64,000 bases of DNA from NCBI RefSeq assembly GCF_900299525.1, contig NZ_OMKA01000003.1, positions 1-64,000 on the forward strand, written 5' to 3'. This stretch comes from Aquimarina sp. Aq78 (GTDB lineage: Bacteria > Bacteroidota > Bacteroidia > Flavobacteriales > Flavobacteriaceae). A program made the translations under genes and the position numbers. Positions 53,976 to 63,891 of this stretch are shown in pieces (the first letter of the stretch is position 1; the number at the start of each line of letters is the position of its first letter). The notes beneath the pieces were generated by a model. It ran no database searches. It was not told where the DNA came from and worked only from the letters and a program-made list of their open reading frames with translations.

Positions 53976-56900
53976 ATGAACAAACAATTTATAATTGCAA
54001 GCTTGGCTATACTCTTTTCCATACACTTGCAAGCACAAGAAGTTGTTCTAAAAGGCAAAGAATTATTCGGAAACCTTGAAGCACGACAAATCGGACCAGC
54101 ACTCATGAGTGGTCGAATTATAGACTTAGAAAATCACCCTACTAATGATAAAATACTATATGCCGGTACTGCCGGTGGAGGGGTTTGGAAATCCTCGAAT
54201 GGAGGAGCAAGCTTCTCTTCTGTATTTGATGATCATGCACAATCAATAGGAGTAGTAAAGATTGATCCCAACGATCCAGATAATACCATTTGGGTAGGAA
54301 CAGGTGAAATATGGACCAGAAACAGTGTTTCTATCGGTGATGGTTTATACAAATCCACAGATGGTGGTGCGAACTGGAAAAAAATGGGGTTTGAAAATTC
54401 AGAACGAATTGGTAGTATAGAGATTAACCCAAATAACTCTAATGAAGTCTATGTAGGAGTTTTAGGAGCATTATGGGGAGATAGTGAAGACAGAGGAGTA
54501 TACAAAACAATAGATGGAGGAAAAACCTGGGAAAAAATACTTTATATTAATGAGAAAACAGGAGTCAATGATCTTATAATGGATCCCAAAGATCCTAATA
54601 CTCTTTATGCAGCAATGTGGGAATTTAGAAGGACTGCATGGGGATTTAATTCTGGAGGACCTAGTAGCGCACTGTACAAATCCACAGATGCAGGAAAAAC
54701 ATGGAATAAAATCCATAATGGTTTTCCTAAAGGTAATCTGGGTAGATTTGCATTGGCAATAGCCCCTTCAAACTCTAAAATAGTATATGCTGTTGTAGAA
54801 AGCAAAGAAGATAAAGGACTATATCGTTCTGATGATGCAGGAGCCAATTGGAAATTATTAAATGGAGATTTTGGCTTAGTCGTGAGACCTTTCTATTTCG
54901 CTAGAATAGTTGTCGATCCAAAAAACCCGGATATTCTGGTTAAAGGAGGATTGTTCGGTTCTATCTCTAGAGATGGAGGAAAGACGTTCAAAAACTTGGG
55001 GAATATGCATGCAGATATACATGACGTTGTTTTTGACATCAACAATTCAGACAGAATGTATGTAGGAACCGATGGTGGAGTATACAGAAGCTGGGATGGT
55101 GGATCAACAATGGATATGGTTGATAATTTACCTATTTCTCAATTCTATCATATTAGTGTAGATAATGAAGAGCCATATAATATTTATGGTGGTCTGCAAG
55201 ATAATGGTTCCTGGTGGGGACCATCTTCTTCTCCTGGAGGTATAGAAGCTCGCGACTGGAACCGTGTTGGATATGGAGATGGGTTTAGAGTATTAAGACA
55301 CCCAGCCAAGAATATTATATATTCTGAAATGCAAGGAGCACAAAATGTTTGGAGATATGATGTAGATAAGAATTACACCAAAAATGTTGCTCCTTTACCT
55401 ATAAAGGGAGAAGCTGATTTACGTTTTAACTGGAACGCTCCAATGGCTGTGAGTAATCATCAACCAGATCGATTTTATATGGGTAGCCAATTCCTTCATG
55501 TAAGTGAAGACATGGGCGATAACTGGAAAAAAATATCACCAGACCTAACCACCAATGATCCTGCAAAGCAAGATAAAGAATCAGGAGGTATCTCTACAGA
55601 TAAATCGGGAGCCGAAACTCACACTACAATTTTTACAATTGCAGAATCCCCAATAGATCAAAAGGTAATTTGGGTAGGAACCGATGATGGTAATGTACAG
55701 GTTACACAGGATGGTGGAGCGACCTGGACCAATACAGTAGCTAATATTCTAGGAGTACCAAAAAATACCTGGGTATATCACATAGAAGCTAGTTCACATA
55801 ATAAAGGGACAGCATATGCTGTGTTTGATGGTCATGCATCGGGAGATATGAATACCTATGTATATAAAACATCAGATTTTGGAAAAACATGGAAATCTCT
55901 GGCGACAGATGAGATTATAGGATTTGCAAGAAACATTCAGGAAGATTATGTAAATGAAGATTTACTATACTTAGGTACCGAGTTTGGATTGTTTATATCC
56001 ATAAATGGGGGTAAAAACTGGTCTCGTTTTACCAATAATATGCCTGCCGCTGCGGTGCATTTTATTGATCTACAGAAAAAAACTAATGATCTGGTATTAG
56101 GGACCCACGGTAGAGGTGTTATTATTATTGATGATATCTCTCCTCTAAGGCAAATAAACCAGCAAGTTCTTGTCAAAGATGTTCACTTTTTCGATACCAA
56201 ACCTTCAATAATCAAAGAAGAAGGTGGTTTTGGTGGCGGAAGCACAGAACTTCAATTTACAGGTGATAATCCAAGCTCTTCTGCAAAAGTTATCTACTAC
56301 CTTAAAAAGAGACATACTTTTGGAAAAATGACACTATCTATCCAGGATCAAAATGGTAATGAGATAGTAAGCCTTGTTCCCGGAAAAGCTAAAGGGATTA
56401 ATATAGTAACCTGGAACTTCAGAAAAAAAGGACCTAAAGTAGCTGCTGGAAAAACATTTACCTTTGGTGGATTCACTGCTCCAAGAGTTTCTGCAGGGAC
56501 TTATAAAATAGTACTCAAAAAAGGAAAGAAACAATATGAAAGTGCGATAACATTATTAAACGATCCCACCTCATTAATTTCAGAAAAAGACAGAATTACT
56601 CATAATAAAACGACACAAGAGTTATTTAATGACATGGAAGATCTGGCATATTTGGTTCATAAAATTGATCAAAATATAAAGAAGGCCGAAGCAGTATTAA
56701 AAAAAGATCCAGCTTCGCAAAAAATTACTTCTGCCGTTATTAAGGAACTAAATACCTTAAAAGAAACTCTGGTAGTAACCACTGGTGATAATTATGTTGA
56801 TGAAGCCGAACCACAATTGAGAGAGAAATTATCTGATTTATATGGTGAAGTGGCAGAGCAATTTGAGAAGCCTTCATTTGCTCAATTAGAAAATCAGGAA

Positions 56901-57044
56901 GTATTAGAAACAAGATTAAATGAAGCCAAAACTGCATACGATAAAATCAATGGTAAGCAGGTAGCTAAACTTAATAAACACCTTGAAAAAACGGGGAACA
57001 CTCCTGTCAAAATTTTAAGTAAAGAAGAATTCATAAAAAAATAA
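53976..57044 (+). CDS. Large exported BNR/Asp-box beta-propeller protein (sortilin/VPS10-like)
   Basis: A 1022-residue protein with a signal peptide (MNKQFIIASLAILFSIHLQAQ). Residues about 28-730 carry about ten Asp-box (SxDxGxTW) motifs, for example STDGGANW, TIDGGKTW, STDAGKTW, TQDGGATW and SINGGKNW, forming two stacked propellers as in glycosidase-like, sortilin or xyloglucanase-type proteins. After a beta-sandwich-like region (about 745-880), the C-terminus is a helical domain (870-1022). A catalytic acid pair for glycoside cleavage was not identified, so I keep the function open. No type IX sorting domain is at the C-terminus. Homologues are common in Bacteroidota and often annotated only as glycosyl hydrolase. 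Confidence 0.85.
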   Translation: MNKQFIIASLAILFSIHLQAQEVVLKGKELFGNLEARQIGPALMSGRIIDLENHPTNDKILYAGTAGGGVWKSSNGGASFSSVFDDHAQSIGVVKIDPNDPDNTIWVGTGEIWTRNSVSIGDGLYKSTDGGANWKKMGFENSERIGSIEINPNNSNEVYVGVLGALWGDSEDRGVYKTIDGGKTWEKILYINEKTGVNDLIMDPKDPNTLYAAMWEFRRTAWGFNSGGPSSALYKSTDAGKTWNKIHNGFPKGNLGRFALAIAPSNSKIVYAVVESKEDKGLYRSDDAGANWKLLNGDFGLVVRPFYFARIVVDPKNPDILVKGGLFGSISRDGGKTFKNLGNMHADIHDVVFDINNSDRMYVGTDGGVYRSWDGGSTMDMVDNLPISQFYHISVDNEEPYNIYGGLQDNGSWWGPSSSPGGIEARDWNRVGYGDGFRVLRHPAKNIIYSEMQGAQNVWRYDVDKNYTKNVAPLPIKGEADLRFNWNAPMAVSNHQPDRFYMGSQFLHVSEDMGDNWKKISPDLTTNDPAKQDKESGGISTDKSGAETHTTIFTIAESPIDQKVIWVGTDDGNVQVTQDGGATWTNTVANILGVPKNTWVYHIEASSHNKGTAYAVFDGHASGDMNTYVYKTSDFGKTWKSLATDEIIGFARNIQEDYVNEDLLYLGTEFGLFISINGGKNWSRFTNNMPAAAVHFIDLQKKTNDLVLGTHGRGVIIIDDISPLRQINQQVLVKDVHFFDTKPSIIKEEGGFGGGSTELQFTGDNPSSSAKVIYYLKKRHTFGKMTLSIQDQNGNEIVSLVPGKAKGINIVTWNFRKKGPKVAAGKTFTFGGFTAPRVSAGTYKIVLKKGKKQYESAITLLNDPTSLISEKDRITHNKTTQELFNDMEDLAYLVHKIDQNIKKAEAVLKKDPASQKITSAVIKELNTLKETLVVTTGDNYVDEAEPQLREKLSDLYGEVAEQFEKPSFAQLENQEVLETRLNEAKTAYDKINGKQVAKLNKHLEKTGNTPVKILSKEEFIKK

Positions 57045-57066
57045 GCTAAAAAGCATCTTGCTGCAT

Positions 57067-57093
57067 AAAAGCCCTCTATAATAGAGGGCTTTT
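57067..57093 (+). terminator. Terminator of the BNR-repeat gene
   Basis: AAAAGCCCTCTA pairs with TAGAGGGCTTTT, three-base loop, followed by ATTATAT; 22 bases after the stop. Confidence 0.82.
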
Positions 57094-57273
57094 ATTATAT
57101 ATAACTTATTGTTTAGGTAATGTAGCAGAAAAATAAAAAGATTAGATTAGTATAACAAAACATCCCATATAATATATGTAACTCTATTATTGTTTATAAG
57201 TCGTTTAAAACTCTAATCACCATCTTGATTTTTGAGCACAACAAATACTTATTTTTAGTAAACCTTCTTTATT

Positions 57274-57678
57274 ATGGAAAACAGGGAATCAAATTTATTG
57301 GCAATACGACCACAGTTATTAAATGCAAGAGTTTCTGAAAACATGTCTAATGATGAACAATTTCAGAACAAAACGATTAGGCCTATTATAAAACTACAAG
57401 GAGGCTTATTAATCGAAGTATTTAAAAACTACATTAAAAAAAGAAAGAATACTTTCTACGAATTATCCTTAGAAAAACGTTTCGATTTTATTGAGAATGC
57501 TATCCAAAAGGACATGAAATTCAGAAATAGTTTAAAAGGAATGATTATAGGCCAATTTACTGTAGAAGAATACCAGGTCTATATGGAAAATTCTTCTGCA
57601 TTAAACAAACGAATGATGAGTATCGTAAAAGAGCGCCTACAAGATAATATACAATTGTTAGAGTATAAGGTGGCATAA
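57274..57678 (+). CDS. Conserved small cytoplasmic protein of unknown function
   Basis: A 134-residue protein, largely helical and basic (IRPIIKLQGGLLIEVFKNYIKKRKNTFYELS; then DFIENAIQKDMKFRNSLKGMIIGQFTVEEYQVYM). Proteins of this type occur widely in Flavobacteriaceae and are sometimes labelled glyoxalase, a name I consider unsupported since no metal-binding glyoxalase motif is seen. It has no signal peptide. It lies before the double-glycine peptide gene, 111 bases away, but there is no reason in sequence to link them beyond proximity. Confidence 0.7.
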   Translation: MENRESNLLAIRPQLLNARVSENMSNDEQFQNKTIRPIIKLQGGLLIEVFKNYIKKRKNTFYELSLEKRFDFIENAIQKDMKFRNSLKGMIIGQFTVEEYQVYMENSSALNKRMMSIVKERLQDNIQLLEYKVA

Positions 57679-57789
57679 TTGATGATTCTTCTTCATATCA
57701 TAATACACTGTTAATTGTGGTAATGACGTAGTAGAAAACAGGACATTTCATATATCTTTAAAAGTATAATAACTTTTAAAATCTATGTC

Positions 57790-57954
57790 ATGTTAAATAA
57801 CATTATGAACCTTAATGGTGTCGAGAAATTAAACAGAAAACAACAATTATCTATTAATGGAGGAAGAAAACAATGCATTGATCCCAGAACTGGCTTGTGT
57901 ACCGATTATGGGCGTCATTGTGCAGAACTCGAATGCATCCTCATAATCGACTAA
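57790..57954 (+). CDS. Double-glycine leader peptide with four cysteines (bacteriocin-like precursor)
   Basis: A 54-residue frame (ATG at 57790, TAA at 57952-57954). The first 25 residues (MLNNIMNLNGVEKLNRKQQL, then SINGG) fit the leader peptides cleaved after Gly-Gly by C39-peptidase ABC exporters: hydrophobic residues at regular spacing, a Gly-Val, and Leu-Ser-Ile-Asn-Gly-Gly at the site. The mature part would be 29 residues (RKQCIDPRTGLCTDYGRHC, then AELECILIID) with cysteines at 29, 37, 44 and 49, enough for two disulfides. Flavobacteria carry many such short precursors, of mostly unknown role. A perfect terminator follows 20 bases later. No peptidase/transporter gene is within the window. 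An alternative start is Met6. Confidence 0.7.
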   Translation: MLNNIMNLNGVEKLNRKQQLSINGGRKQCIDPRTGLCTDYGRHCAELECILIID

Positions 57955-57973
57955 TTCTTGTATTTTATATCAA

Positions 57974-58006
57974 AAAAAAGCTGTCGTTAATTAACGACAG
58001 CTTTTT
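57974..58006. terminator. Bidirectional terminator between the small peptide gene and purC
   Basis: A perfect 16-base half-palindrome (AAAAAGCTGTCGTTAA) with its complement ends in T-runs both ways, between convergent genes ending at 57954 and 58029. Confidence 0.9.
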
Positions 58007-58028
58007 ATAATACGATAATATTGTTTTT

Positions 58029-58976
58029 CTATTTGCTCAAATATTCTAGTACATTCTCTTCTATCCTTCCTTGTATATCAGAGACATCTTCTTTTATAAA
58101 AGATACACCTGTTATATTTTCATATAATTCGATATATCGTTCAGAGACAGAATTAATATATTCATCTGTCATTTCAGGAATCTGTTGGCCTTCTTTACCT
58201 TGAAAACCTTTACCAATTAGCCACTGTCTTACGAACTCTTTAGATAATTGTTTCTGTGATTCTCCATTCTCTTGTCGTTCTTCATATCCTTCTTCATAAA
58301 AATAGCGAGAAGAATCCGGAGTATGTATTTCATCAATCAATACAATTTTACCATCTTTTGTTTTACCAAACTCATATTTGGTGTCTACAAGGATCAACCC
58401 TCTTTTTGCTGCAATCTCTGTTCCTCTTTGAAAAAGTTTACGAGTATAATCCTCTAAGATGAGATAATCTGTTTCAGAAACAATTCCTTTTGATAATATT
58501 TCTTCTCTAGAAATATCCTCATCATGCTCTCCATTATCTGCTTTGGTAGAAGGTGTTATGATTGGTTGAGGAAACTTATCATTCTCTTTCATACCATCGG
58601 GCATAGATACACCACACAATATTCTTTTATCGGCTTTATATTCTCGAGCTGCATGACCAGAAAGATACCCTCTAATCACCATTTCTACTTTAAAAGGTTG
58701 GCATAAATGCCCAACAGCCACATTTGGATCTGGAGTGGCTATTAACCAATTTGGCACCAAATCTTCGGTTTCTTTCATCATCTTGGTTGCAATTTGATTA
58801 AGAATCTGCCCCTTAAAAGGAATTCCTCTTGGCATTACTACATCAAATGCTGATAAACGATCAGTTGCAATCATCACCAAAAGTTCATCATTTATACTAT
58901 ATACTTCTCTTACTTTCCCTTTGTATACTGATTTTTGATTAGGAAAATTATAGTTTGTATCTACAATTGTATTCAT
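58029..58976 (-). CDS. purC: Phosphoribosylaminoimidazole-succinocarboxamide synthase
   Basis: A 315-residue SAICAR synthase: joins CAIR and aspartate with ATP in purine synthesis. Visible signatures: [14 protein letters not shown] at the ATP site, [63 protein letters not shown]. The length (about 315) is that of the longer bacterial/yeast-type form rather than the 237-residue E. coli form. It is followed 59 bases upstream by the phoH gene in the same direction. Confidence 0.94.
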   Translation of the reverse strand: MNTIVDTNYNFPNQKSVYKGKVREVYSINDELLVMIATDRLSAFDVVMPRGIPFKGQILNQIATKMMKETEDLVPNWLIATPDPNVAVGHLCQPFKVEMVIRGYLSGHAAREYKADKRILCGVSMPDGMKENDKFPQPIITPSTKADNGEHDEDISREEILSKGIVSETDYLILEDYTRKLFQRGTEIAAKRGLILVDTKYEFGKTKDGKIVLIDEIHTPDSSRYFYEEGYEERQENGESQKQLSKEFVRQWLIGKGFQGKEGQQIPEMTDEYINSVSERYIELYENITGVSFIKEDVSDIQGRIEENVLEYLSK

Positions 58977-59035
58977 TACTTAGGTTTCGGGTTTCTGGCT
59001 TTAATTTCAATTAGAAACTAAAACCCTAAAACTAT

Positions 59036-59992
59036 TTATCCATTTCTATGTTCTATCTCTTTATAAGCAGCAATTACCTTTTTCACCAATTTATGGCGAA
59101 TCACATCTTTGTCATCCAGGTAAATCATACCTATCCCCTGTGTGTTTTTAAGCACTAGTAGAGCTTCTTTAAGTCCAGAAGTAACTCTTCTTGGTAAATC
59201 TATCTGTCCAGGATCACCTGTAATAATAAATTTAGCATTTTTCCCCATACGCGTCAGAAACATTTTCATCTGTGCATGTGTTGTATTTTGTGCCTCATCA
59301 AGGATTACAAAAGCATTATCCAATGTTCTACCTCGCATAAATGCCATAGGTGCGATTTGTATAACTCCTTTTTCTATATAACTATCGAGCTTTTCATTAG
59401 GAACCATATCACGTAAAGCGTCGTATAAAGGTTGCATATACGGATCTAGTTTCTCTTTAAGATCTCCCGGTAAAAATCCAAGGTTTTCTCCAGCTTCTAC
59501 TGCAGGGCGTGTAAGAATAATACGCCTCACCTCTTTTTCTTTTAGTGCCTTAATAGCTAGTGCAACACTGGTATACGTTTTTCCGGTACCTGCTGGACCA
59601 ATAGCAAAAACCATATCGTTCTTTTTACAAGTCTCTACCAGCTTACGTTGATTAGCAGTCTGGGCCTTAATTAATTTCCCACCTACTCCATGCACTAATG
59701 TTTCTCCACTGTTAGGCGATGTTTCATAATCTGCCTTACTCACACTGGTAAGCACACGCTCTATTGCATTCTCATCCAGCTTATTGTATTTGCTAAAATG
59801 TTCTAGAAGCATATTAAGACGCATATCAAACTCTTTGAGCATGTCATCGTCTCCATATACTTTTATCTTACTGCCTCTTGCTACAATTTTTAACTTAGGG
59901 AAGTACTTTTTTAATAATTGAATATTGCTATTCTGAAGTCCGAAAAACTCTCTCGGATTGATTTCTGTAAGTTCTATAATAAGTTCGTTCAA
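59036..59992 (-). CDS. phoH: PhoH-like ATPase
   Basis: A 318-residue PhoH/YbeZ-type ATPase. The N-terminal part is a KH-like RNA-binding segment (residues 30-65); the ATPase part has Walker A at residues 132-139 (GPAGTGKT), RPAVEAGENLGFLPG, and Walker B FVILDEAQN, ending with DIVRHKLV-type helix (DKDVIRHKLVKKVI). Members take part in RNA handling with YbeY. The start at 59992 is close to the divergent SAM hydrolase gene. The region 59993-60256 lies between the two and holds their promoters, not resolved here. Confidence 0.92.
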   Translation of the reverse strand: MNELIIELTEINPREFFGLQNSNIQLLKKYFPKLKIVARGSKIKVYGDDDMLKEFDMRLNMLLEHFSKYNKLDENAIERVLTSVSKADYETSPNSGETLVHGVGGKLIKAQTANQRKLVETCKKNDMVFAIGPAGTGKTYTSVALAIKALKEKEVRRIILTRPAVEAGENLGFLPGDLKEKLDPYMQPLYDALRDMVPNEKLDSYIEKGVIQIAPMAFMRGRTLDNAFVILDEAQNTTHAQMKMFLTRMGKNAKFIITGDPGQIDLPRRVTSGLKEALLVLKNTQGIGMIYLDDKDVIRHKLVKKVIAAYKEIEHRNG

Positions 59993-60256
59993 AAGCTATA
60001 CGAATTTTAGTATGATTTTTTTTTAGGATTGACTAAGTTTGCTAAAGTTGTTCAAGTTTTTGTCGGGAAAACAAAATAGAAATTTAAAACGAAGCAAAAT
60101 GTTTATATCATCACTATATGAGTTAGTGATCAAAAAACAGTAAATACGATGGTTTTATCATCATTTTGTTGTCCAAAGAAAAGCTTTGAATAACTTCAAA
60201 ACAAATTTACATATTTTTAAGTGCTTACAACTAAAAGATATTAACAATTCTTATAC

Positions 60257-61087
60257 ATGCCAATAATCACCTTAACTACAGATTTTGGAATCAAAGATCA
60301 TTTTGTATCTGCGGTTAAAGGAGCTATTTATACAGAATTGCCAGATGCCAAAGTTGTTGATATATCTCATGAAATCTCACCTTTTCATATAACAGAAGCT
60401 GCATACATCATACAAAATGCGTATAAAAGTTTTCCAAAAGGAAGTATACATATCATAGGAATCGATAGTGAACTTAATCCAGAAAATAAACATATTGCTG
60501 TAGAACTAGACGGTCATTACTTTATATGTGCTAATAATGGACTGGTGTGTTTAATCACATCAGAATTTAATCCAGAGAAGATTGTCGAAATAAATATTCA
60601 CGATGCTATAGTATCTAATTTTCCTGTCTTGGATGTTTTTGTGGCCGTGGCTTGTCATATTGCCCGAGGTGGTACACTAGAAGTAATTGGAAAAACAATC
60701 TCAGAAATCAAAACAATAAAAGGGATTACCCCTATTGTAAATCTTGGGGATAAGCAAATCGTAGGCAGCATTATCTATATCGATAATTATGGTAATTTGG
60801 TTACTAACATTACACGTAAGCTTTTTGAGGAAATTGGAAAAGGGCGCAAATTTAAAATTACAGCGCGTACAGCAGTATTCCAAAACGTATATAACCGGTA
60901 TAGTGATGCTATCAATTTTGATATCGAAAAAAGTAAACGCGAAGAAGATGGTAAAAAATTAGCTGTCTTTAATTCTTCGGGATACTTAGAACTAGCCATC
61001 TATAAGAGTAACCCTAAAACTGTAGGGGGAGCCTCCAATCTCTTTGGATTGTACTATAGAGATACGGTAAGCATTAGTTTTGAATAA
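60257..61087 (+). CDS. SAM hydroxide adenosyltransferase (DUF62 family)
   Basis: A 276-residue protein of the fluorinase/chlorinase superfamily; most bacterial members split S-adenosylmethionine into adenosine and methionine with a water nucleophile. The N-terminal ITLTTDFGIKDHFVSAVKGAI and the C-terminal half IYIDNYGNLVTNITRKLF fit the family. The conserved Asp near the start (TTDFG) is the SAM-ribose contact. No halogenase-specific loop can be judged by eye, so a halogenase role is not claimed. It is followed by a monooxygenase-like gene and gldFG in the same direction, a familiar order in flavobacteria. Confidence 0.87.
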   Translation: MPIITLTTDFGIKDHFVSAVKGAIYTELPDAKVVDISHEISPFHITEAAYIIQNAYKSFPKGSIHIIGIDSELNPENKHIAVELDGHYFICANNGLVCLITSEFNPEKIVEINIHDAIVSNFPVLDVFVAVACHIARGGTLEVIGKTISEIKTIKGITPIVNLGDKQIVGSIIYIDNYGNLVTNITRKLFEEIGKGRKFKITARTAVFQNVYNRYSDAINFDIEKSKREEDGKKLAVFNSSGYLELAIYKSNPKTVGGASNLFGLYYRDTVSISFE

Positions 61088-61153
61088 TTAATATCTGAAA
61101 AGAAGCGAAAATAAACTGTAAAACCTTGTGGTTATACTTTTGAAAATTAAAAA

Positions 61154-61438
61154 ATGATAATACGAATCGTAAAAATGGGATTCTTACCCGATCAAATTGA
61201 TGCTTTTTTAGAAAACTTTGAACAGAATAAAGAGAAGATCAGAAATTTTGAAGGATGTAGTCATCTAAAATTATTAAGAGATGCACATCAAACTAATCAA
61301 TTTTTCACCTATAGTCATTGGGAATCTGAAGAGCATCTCAATAACTACAGAAACTCTGCGTTATTCAAAGGAGTTTGGGCAAATACTAAAAATAAGTTTA
61401 GTCAAAGACCAGAAGCATGGAGTGTAATCGAGGTATAA
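61154..61438 (+). CDS. Antibiotic biosynthesis monooxygenase-like protein (ABM domain)
   Basis: A 94-residue dimeric ferredoxin-like barrel. The ABM-type signature is FEGCSHLKLLRDAHQTNQFFTYSHWESEEHLNNY, with the usual conserved Trp and His. Family members act as small quinol monooxygenases or haem-degrading enzymes, but most are uncharacterised. It is encoded between the SAM hydrolase and gldFG. It has no membrane or export signal. Confidence 0.82.
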   Translation: MIIRIVKMGFLPDQIDAFLENFEQNKEKIRNFEGCSHLKLLRDAHQTNQFFTYSHWESEEHLNNYRNSALFKGVWANTKNKFSQRPEAWSVIEV

Positions 61439-61491
61439 AGTTTATAATACATGACTTCATAAACTTAAAAAAACTTCAATCCTAAAAAACT

Positions 61492-63891
61492 ATGTTTGCA
61501 TTAATACGAAAAGAAATCAATACCTTTTTCTCCTCTGCTGTAGGGTATTTGGTGATTGCTATATTTTTAATCCTTAACGGACTCTTTTTGTGGGTCTTTA
61601 AAGGGCAATTTAATATTCTGGATAGCGGGTTTGCTGATCTCTCACCTTTTTTCCAGATTGCACCATGGATATTGTTATTTCTCATTCCTGCTGTAACCAT
61701 GAGAAGTTTTGCTGAAGAAAAGAAACAAGGAACTTTGGAGGTATTGATTACAAAACCAATCAAAAACTGGCAATTGGTACTTGGAAAATATCTAGGTACC
61801 TTATCCTTAATCCTAATTGCTTTAATCCCTAGCCTTCTTTACATCGTTACTATTTATCAATTAGGAAACCCTATTGGCAATCTCGATATAGGTAGTACTA
61901 TAGGATCGTACATTGCACTACTATTACTTGCCGCAGCATATACCGCAATGGGTATATTTTCGTCTTCGATTACCAACAATCAAATTGTTGCTTTTTTGAT
62001 CTCGCTGTTTCTATGTTTCATTTTTTATTTTGGTTTTAGCGGACTCGTAGATTACAACTTGCTAGGAGCAATGAATACTATCGTTGAACAACTAGGAATG
62101 CAATTGCATTACGAACGTATGAGTCAGGGTATTTTGGATACCAGAGATATCTTTTATTTTTTAAGTAGTATTCTACTATTTGTGATTCTTACCATTATCG
62201 TTCTTGAAAAAGGGGCAATAAAGCAGAAAATCAAACCTATTGGTATTACATTAATCTCTGTCGTTGTTCTATTTTTAATCGGAAACTCATTATATAATCG
62301 TTTTGATCTTACCCAGGATAGTCGTTTTACACTTTCTGAAGCTACCAAAAACTTAGTAAAAGAAGCAACGGCTCCTGTTGTTATTGACGTATTGCTAGAA
62401 GGAGATTTTCCTTCAGAGTTTAGACGTTTACAATCTGAAACCAAACAAATATTAGAAGAGTTTAATGCTATAAACCCTAATATTCAGCACATTTTCACCA
62501 ACCCTTTAGAGGAAGAAGGAATACGAGCACAAACAATTACAGAACTACAAAAATTTGGTCTAACCCCAATGGAGGTAAGCGTACAGGAAAACGGGAAAAC
62601 CGAAATTGAAACTGTAGTTCCCTGGGCTATTCTAAGTTTTCAAAACAGAAGTGTAAAAATTCCTTTAATCAAAAATACCATTGGAGCCACTTCAGAAGAG
62701 CGAGTAAACAGTTCTATTCAACAATTAGAATATGCTTTTGCAGATGGGTTAACCAAGTTACTACATCCTAAAAAACACAAAATTGCAGTGCTCAAAGGAA
62801 ATGGACAATTACCCGATATCAAAATTGCCGATTTTATTAAAACGCTACAAAATTATTACTTTGTCGGAGCATTTACTTTGGATTCGGTAACGAGTAATAC
62901 GATAAAGACATTACAAGAATTGCAAAAGTTTGATATGATTATCAATGCTAAGCCCACAAAAGCTTTTTCTGAAAAAGAAAAGTATGTACTGGATCAATTT
63001 GTAATGAATGGAGGAAAATCATTATGGCTATTAGAATCTGTTACTATGGAAATCGATAGTTTAATGAATCCTGAAGGTTCTTCTGTTGCGATCATGCAGG
63101 ATCTAAGATTAGGAGATGCTTTATTCTCTTATGGAGTAAGAGTTAATCCCGTTTTGGTAAATGACTTGTACTCTGCACCATTGGTATTAGCTTCTGGACA
63201 AGGTAGTGAAACTCAATTCACCCCGTATCCATGGTTTTATGGGTCACTAACCAAAAGTACCAGCAATCACCCTATTGTTAAAAATACAGAATCCGTAAAA
63301 TTTGAATTTTCAAACCAGATTGACACCTTAAAAAATGGTATCAAAAAGACGATACTACTCACTAGTTCTGACAAATCAAAAATAGAGGGAGTACCCAAAG
63401 AAATACGATTAGAAAATATCATTAGAAAAAAACCAGACATTGCTAGTTATAATGAAGGGCCCCAAAGTTTGGCTGTACTTCTCGAAGGAAATTTTAAATC
63501 TACCTATAAAGACAGAATAAAACCTTATAAAATTGAAGATCATAAAGATAAGAGTGCTCCTACAAAAATGATCGTTATTGCCGATGGGGATATTATTAAA
63601 AACCAAACGCGAAAAGGGCAGCCAATAGAATTAGGTTTTGATCCGACCATGAATTTAAAATATGGAAATAAAGAATTTCTGCTAAACGCAGTAAATTACC
63701 TGTTAGATGATTCTGGCCTTATTGAAATTAGAAGTAAAGAGATCAATATTTCATTTCTAAATGTCGAAAAAGTTGTTGAAAACAAAACCCTATGGCAAGT
63801 TATCAATATCCTGATTCCTTTACTTATTCTTATGATTTTTGGGTTCTTATTTTCGTTTATCAGAAAGAAAAAGTATCAAAAAACCGTTTAA
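61492..63891 (+). CDS. gldFG: Fused GldF-GldG gliding motility ABC transporter protein
   Basis: A 799-residue protein with two parts. Residues 1 to about 245 are the ABC-2 permease GldF: six helices, with FFSSAVGYLVIAIFLILNGLFLWVFKG at the start and APWILLFLIPAVTMRSFAEEKKQGTLEVL. From about 250 onward it is GldG: a helix (ITLISVVVLFLIGNSLY), the large substrate-binding-like domain (YNRFDLTQDSRFTLSEAT; FVMNGGKSLWLLESV), and a C-terminal helix (ILIPLLILMIFGFLF) with a KKKK tail. In Flavobacterium johnsoniae these are two adjacent genes. Here the frame runs through without stop or start in between. GldF, GldG and the ATPase GldA are needed for gliding in some strains; GldA is not in this window. 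Confidence 0.9.
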   Translation: MFALIRKEINTFFSSAVGYLVIAIFLILNGLFLWVFKGQFNILDSGFADLSPFFQIAPWILLFLIPAVTMRSFAEEKKQGTLEVLITKPIKNWQLVLGKYLGTLSLILIALIPSLLYIVTIYQLGNPIGNLDIGSTIGSYIALLLLAAAYTAMGIFSSSITNNQIVAFLISLFLCFIFYFGFSGLVDYNLLGAMNTIVEQLGMQLHYERMSQGILDTRDIFYFLSSILLFVILTIIVLEKGAIKQKIKPIGITLISVVVLFLIGNSLYNRFDLTQDSRFTLSEATKNLVKEATAPVVIDVLLEGDFPSEFRRLQSETKQILEEFNAINPNIQHIFTNPLEEEGIRAQTITELQKFGLTPMEVSVQENGKTEIETVVPWAILSFQNRSVKIPLIKNTIGATSEERVNSSIQQLEYAFADGLTKLLHPKKHKIAVLKGNGQLPDIKIADFIKTLQNYYFVGAFTLDSVTSNTIKTLQELQKFDMIINAKPTKAFSEKEKYVLDQFVMNGGKSLWLLESVTMEIDSLMNPEGSSVAIMQDLRLGDALFSYGVRVNPVLVNDLYSAPLVLASGQGSETQFTPYPWFYGSLTKSTSNHPIVKNTESVKFEFSNQIDTLKNGIKKTILLTSSDKSKIEGVPKEIRLENIIRKKPDIASYNEGPQSLAVLLEGNFKSTYKDRIKPYKIEDHKDKSAPTKMIVIADGDIIKNQTRKGQPIELGFDPTMNLKYGNKEFLLNAVNYLLDDSGLIEIRSKEINISFLNVEKVVENKTLWQVINILIPLLILMIFGFLFSFIRKKKYQKTV

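Noticed and set aside
60257..61087. A fluorinase or chlorinase for halogenated natural products
   Set aside because: The protein belongs to the superfamily, but neighbours are housekeeping and motility genes and the common hydrolase members explain it; no halogenation cluster is present.
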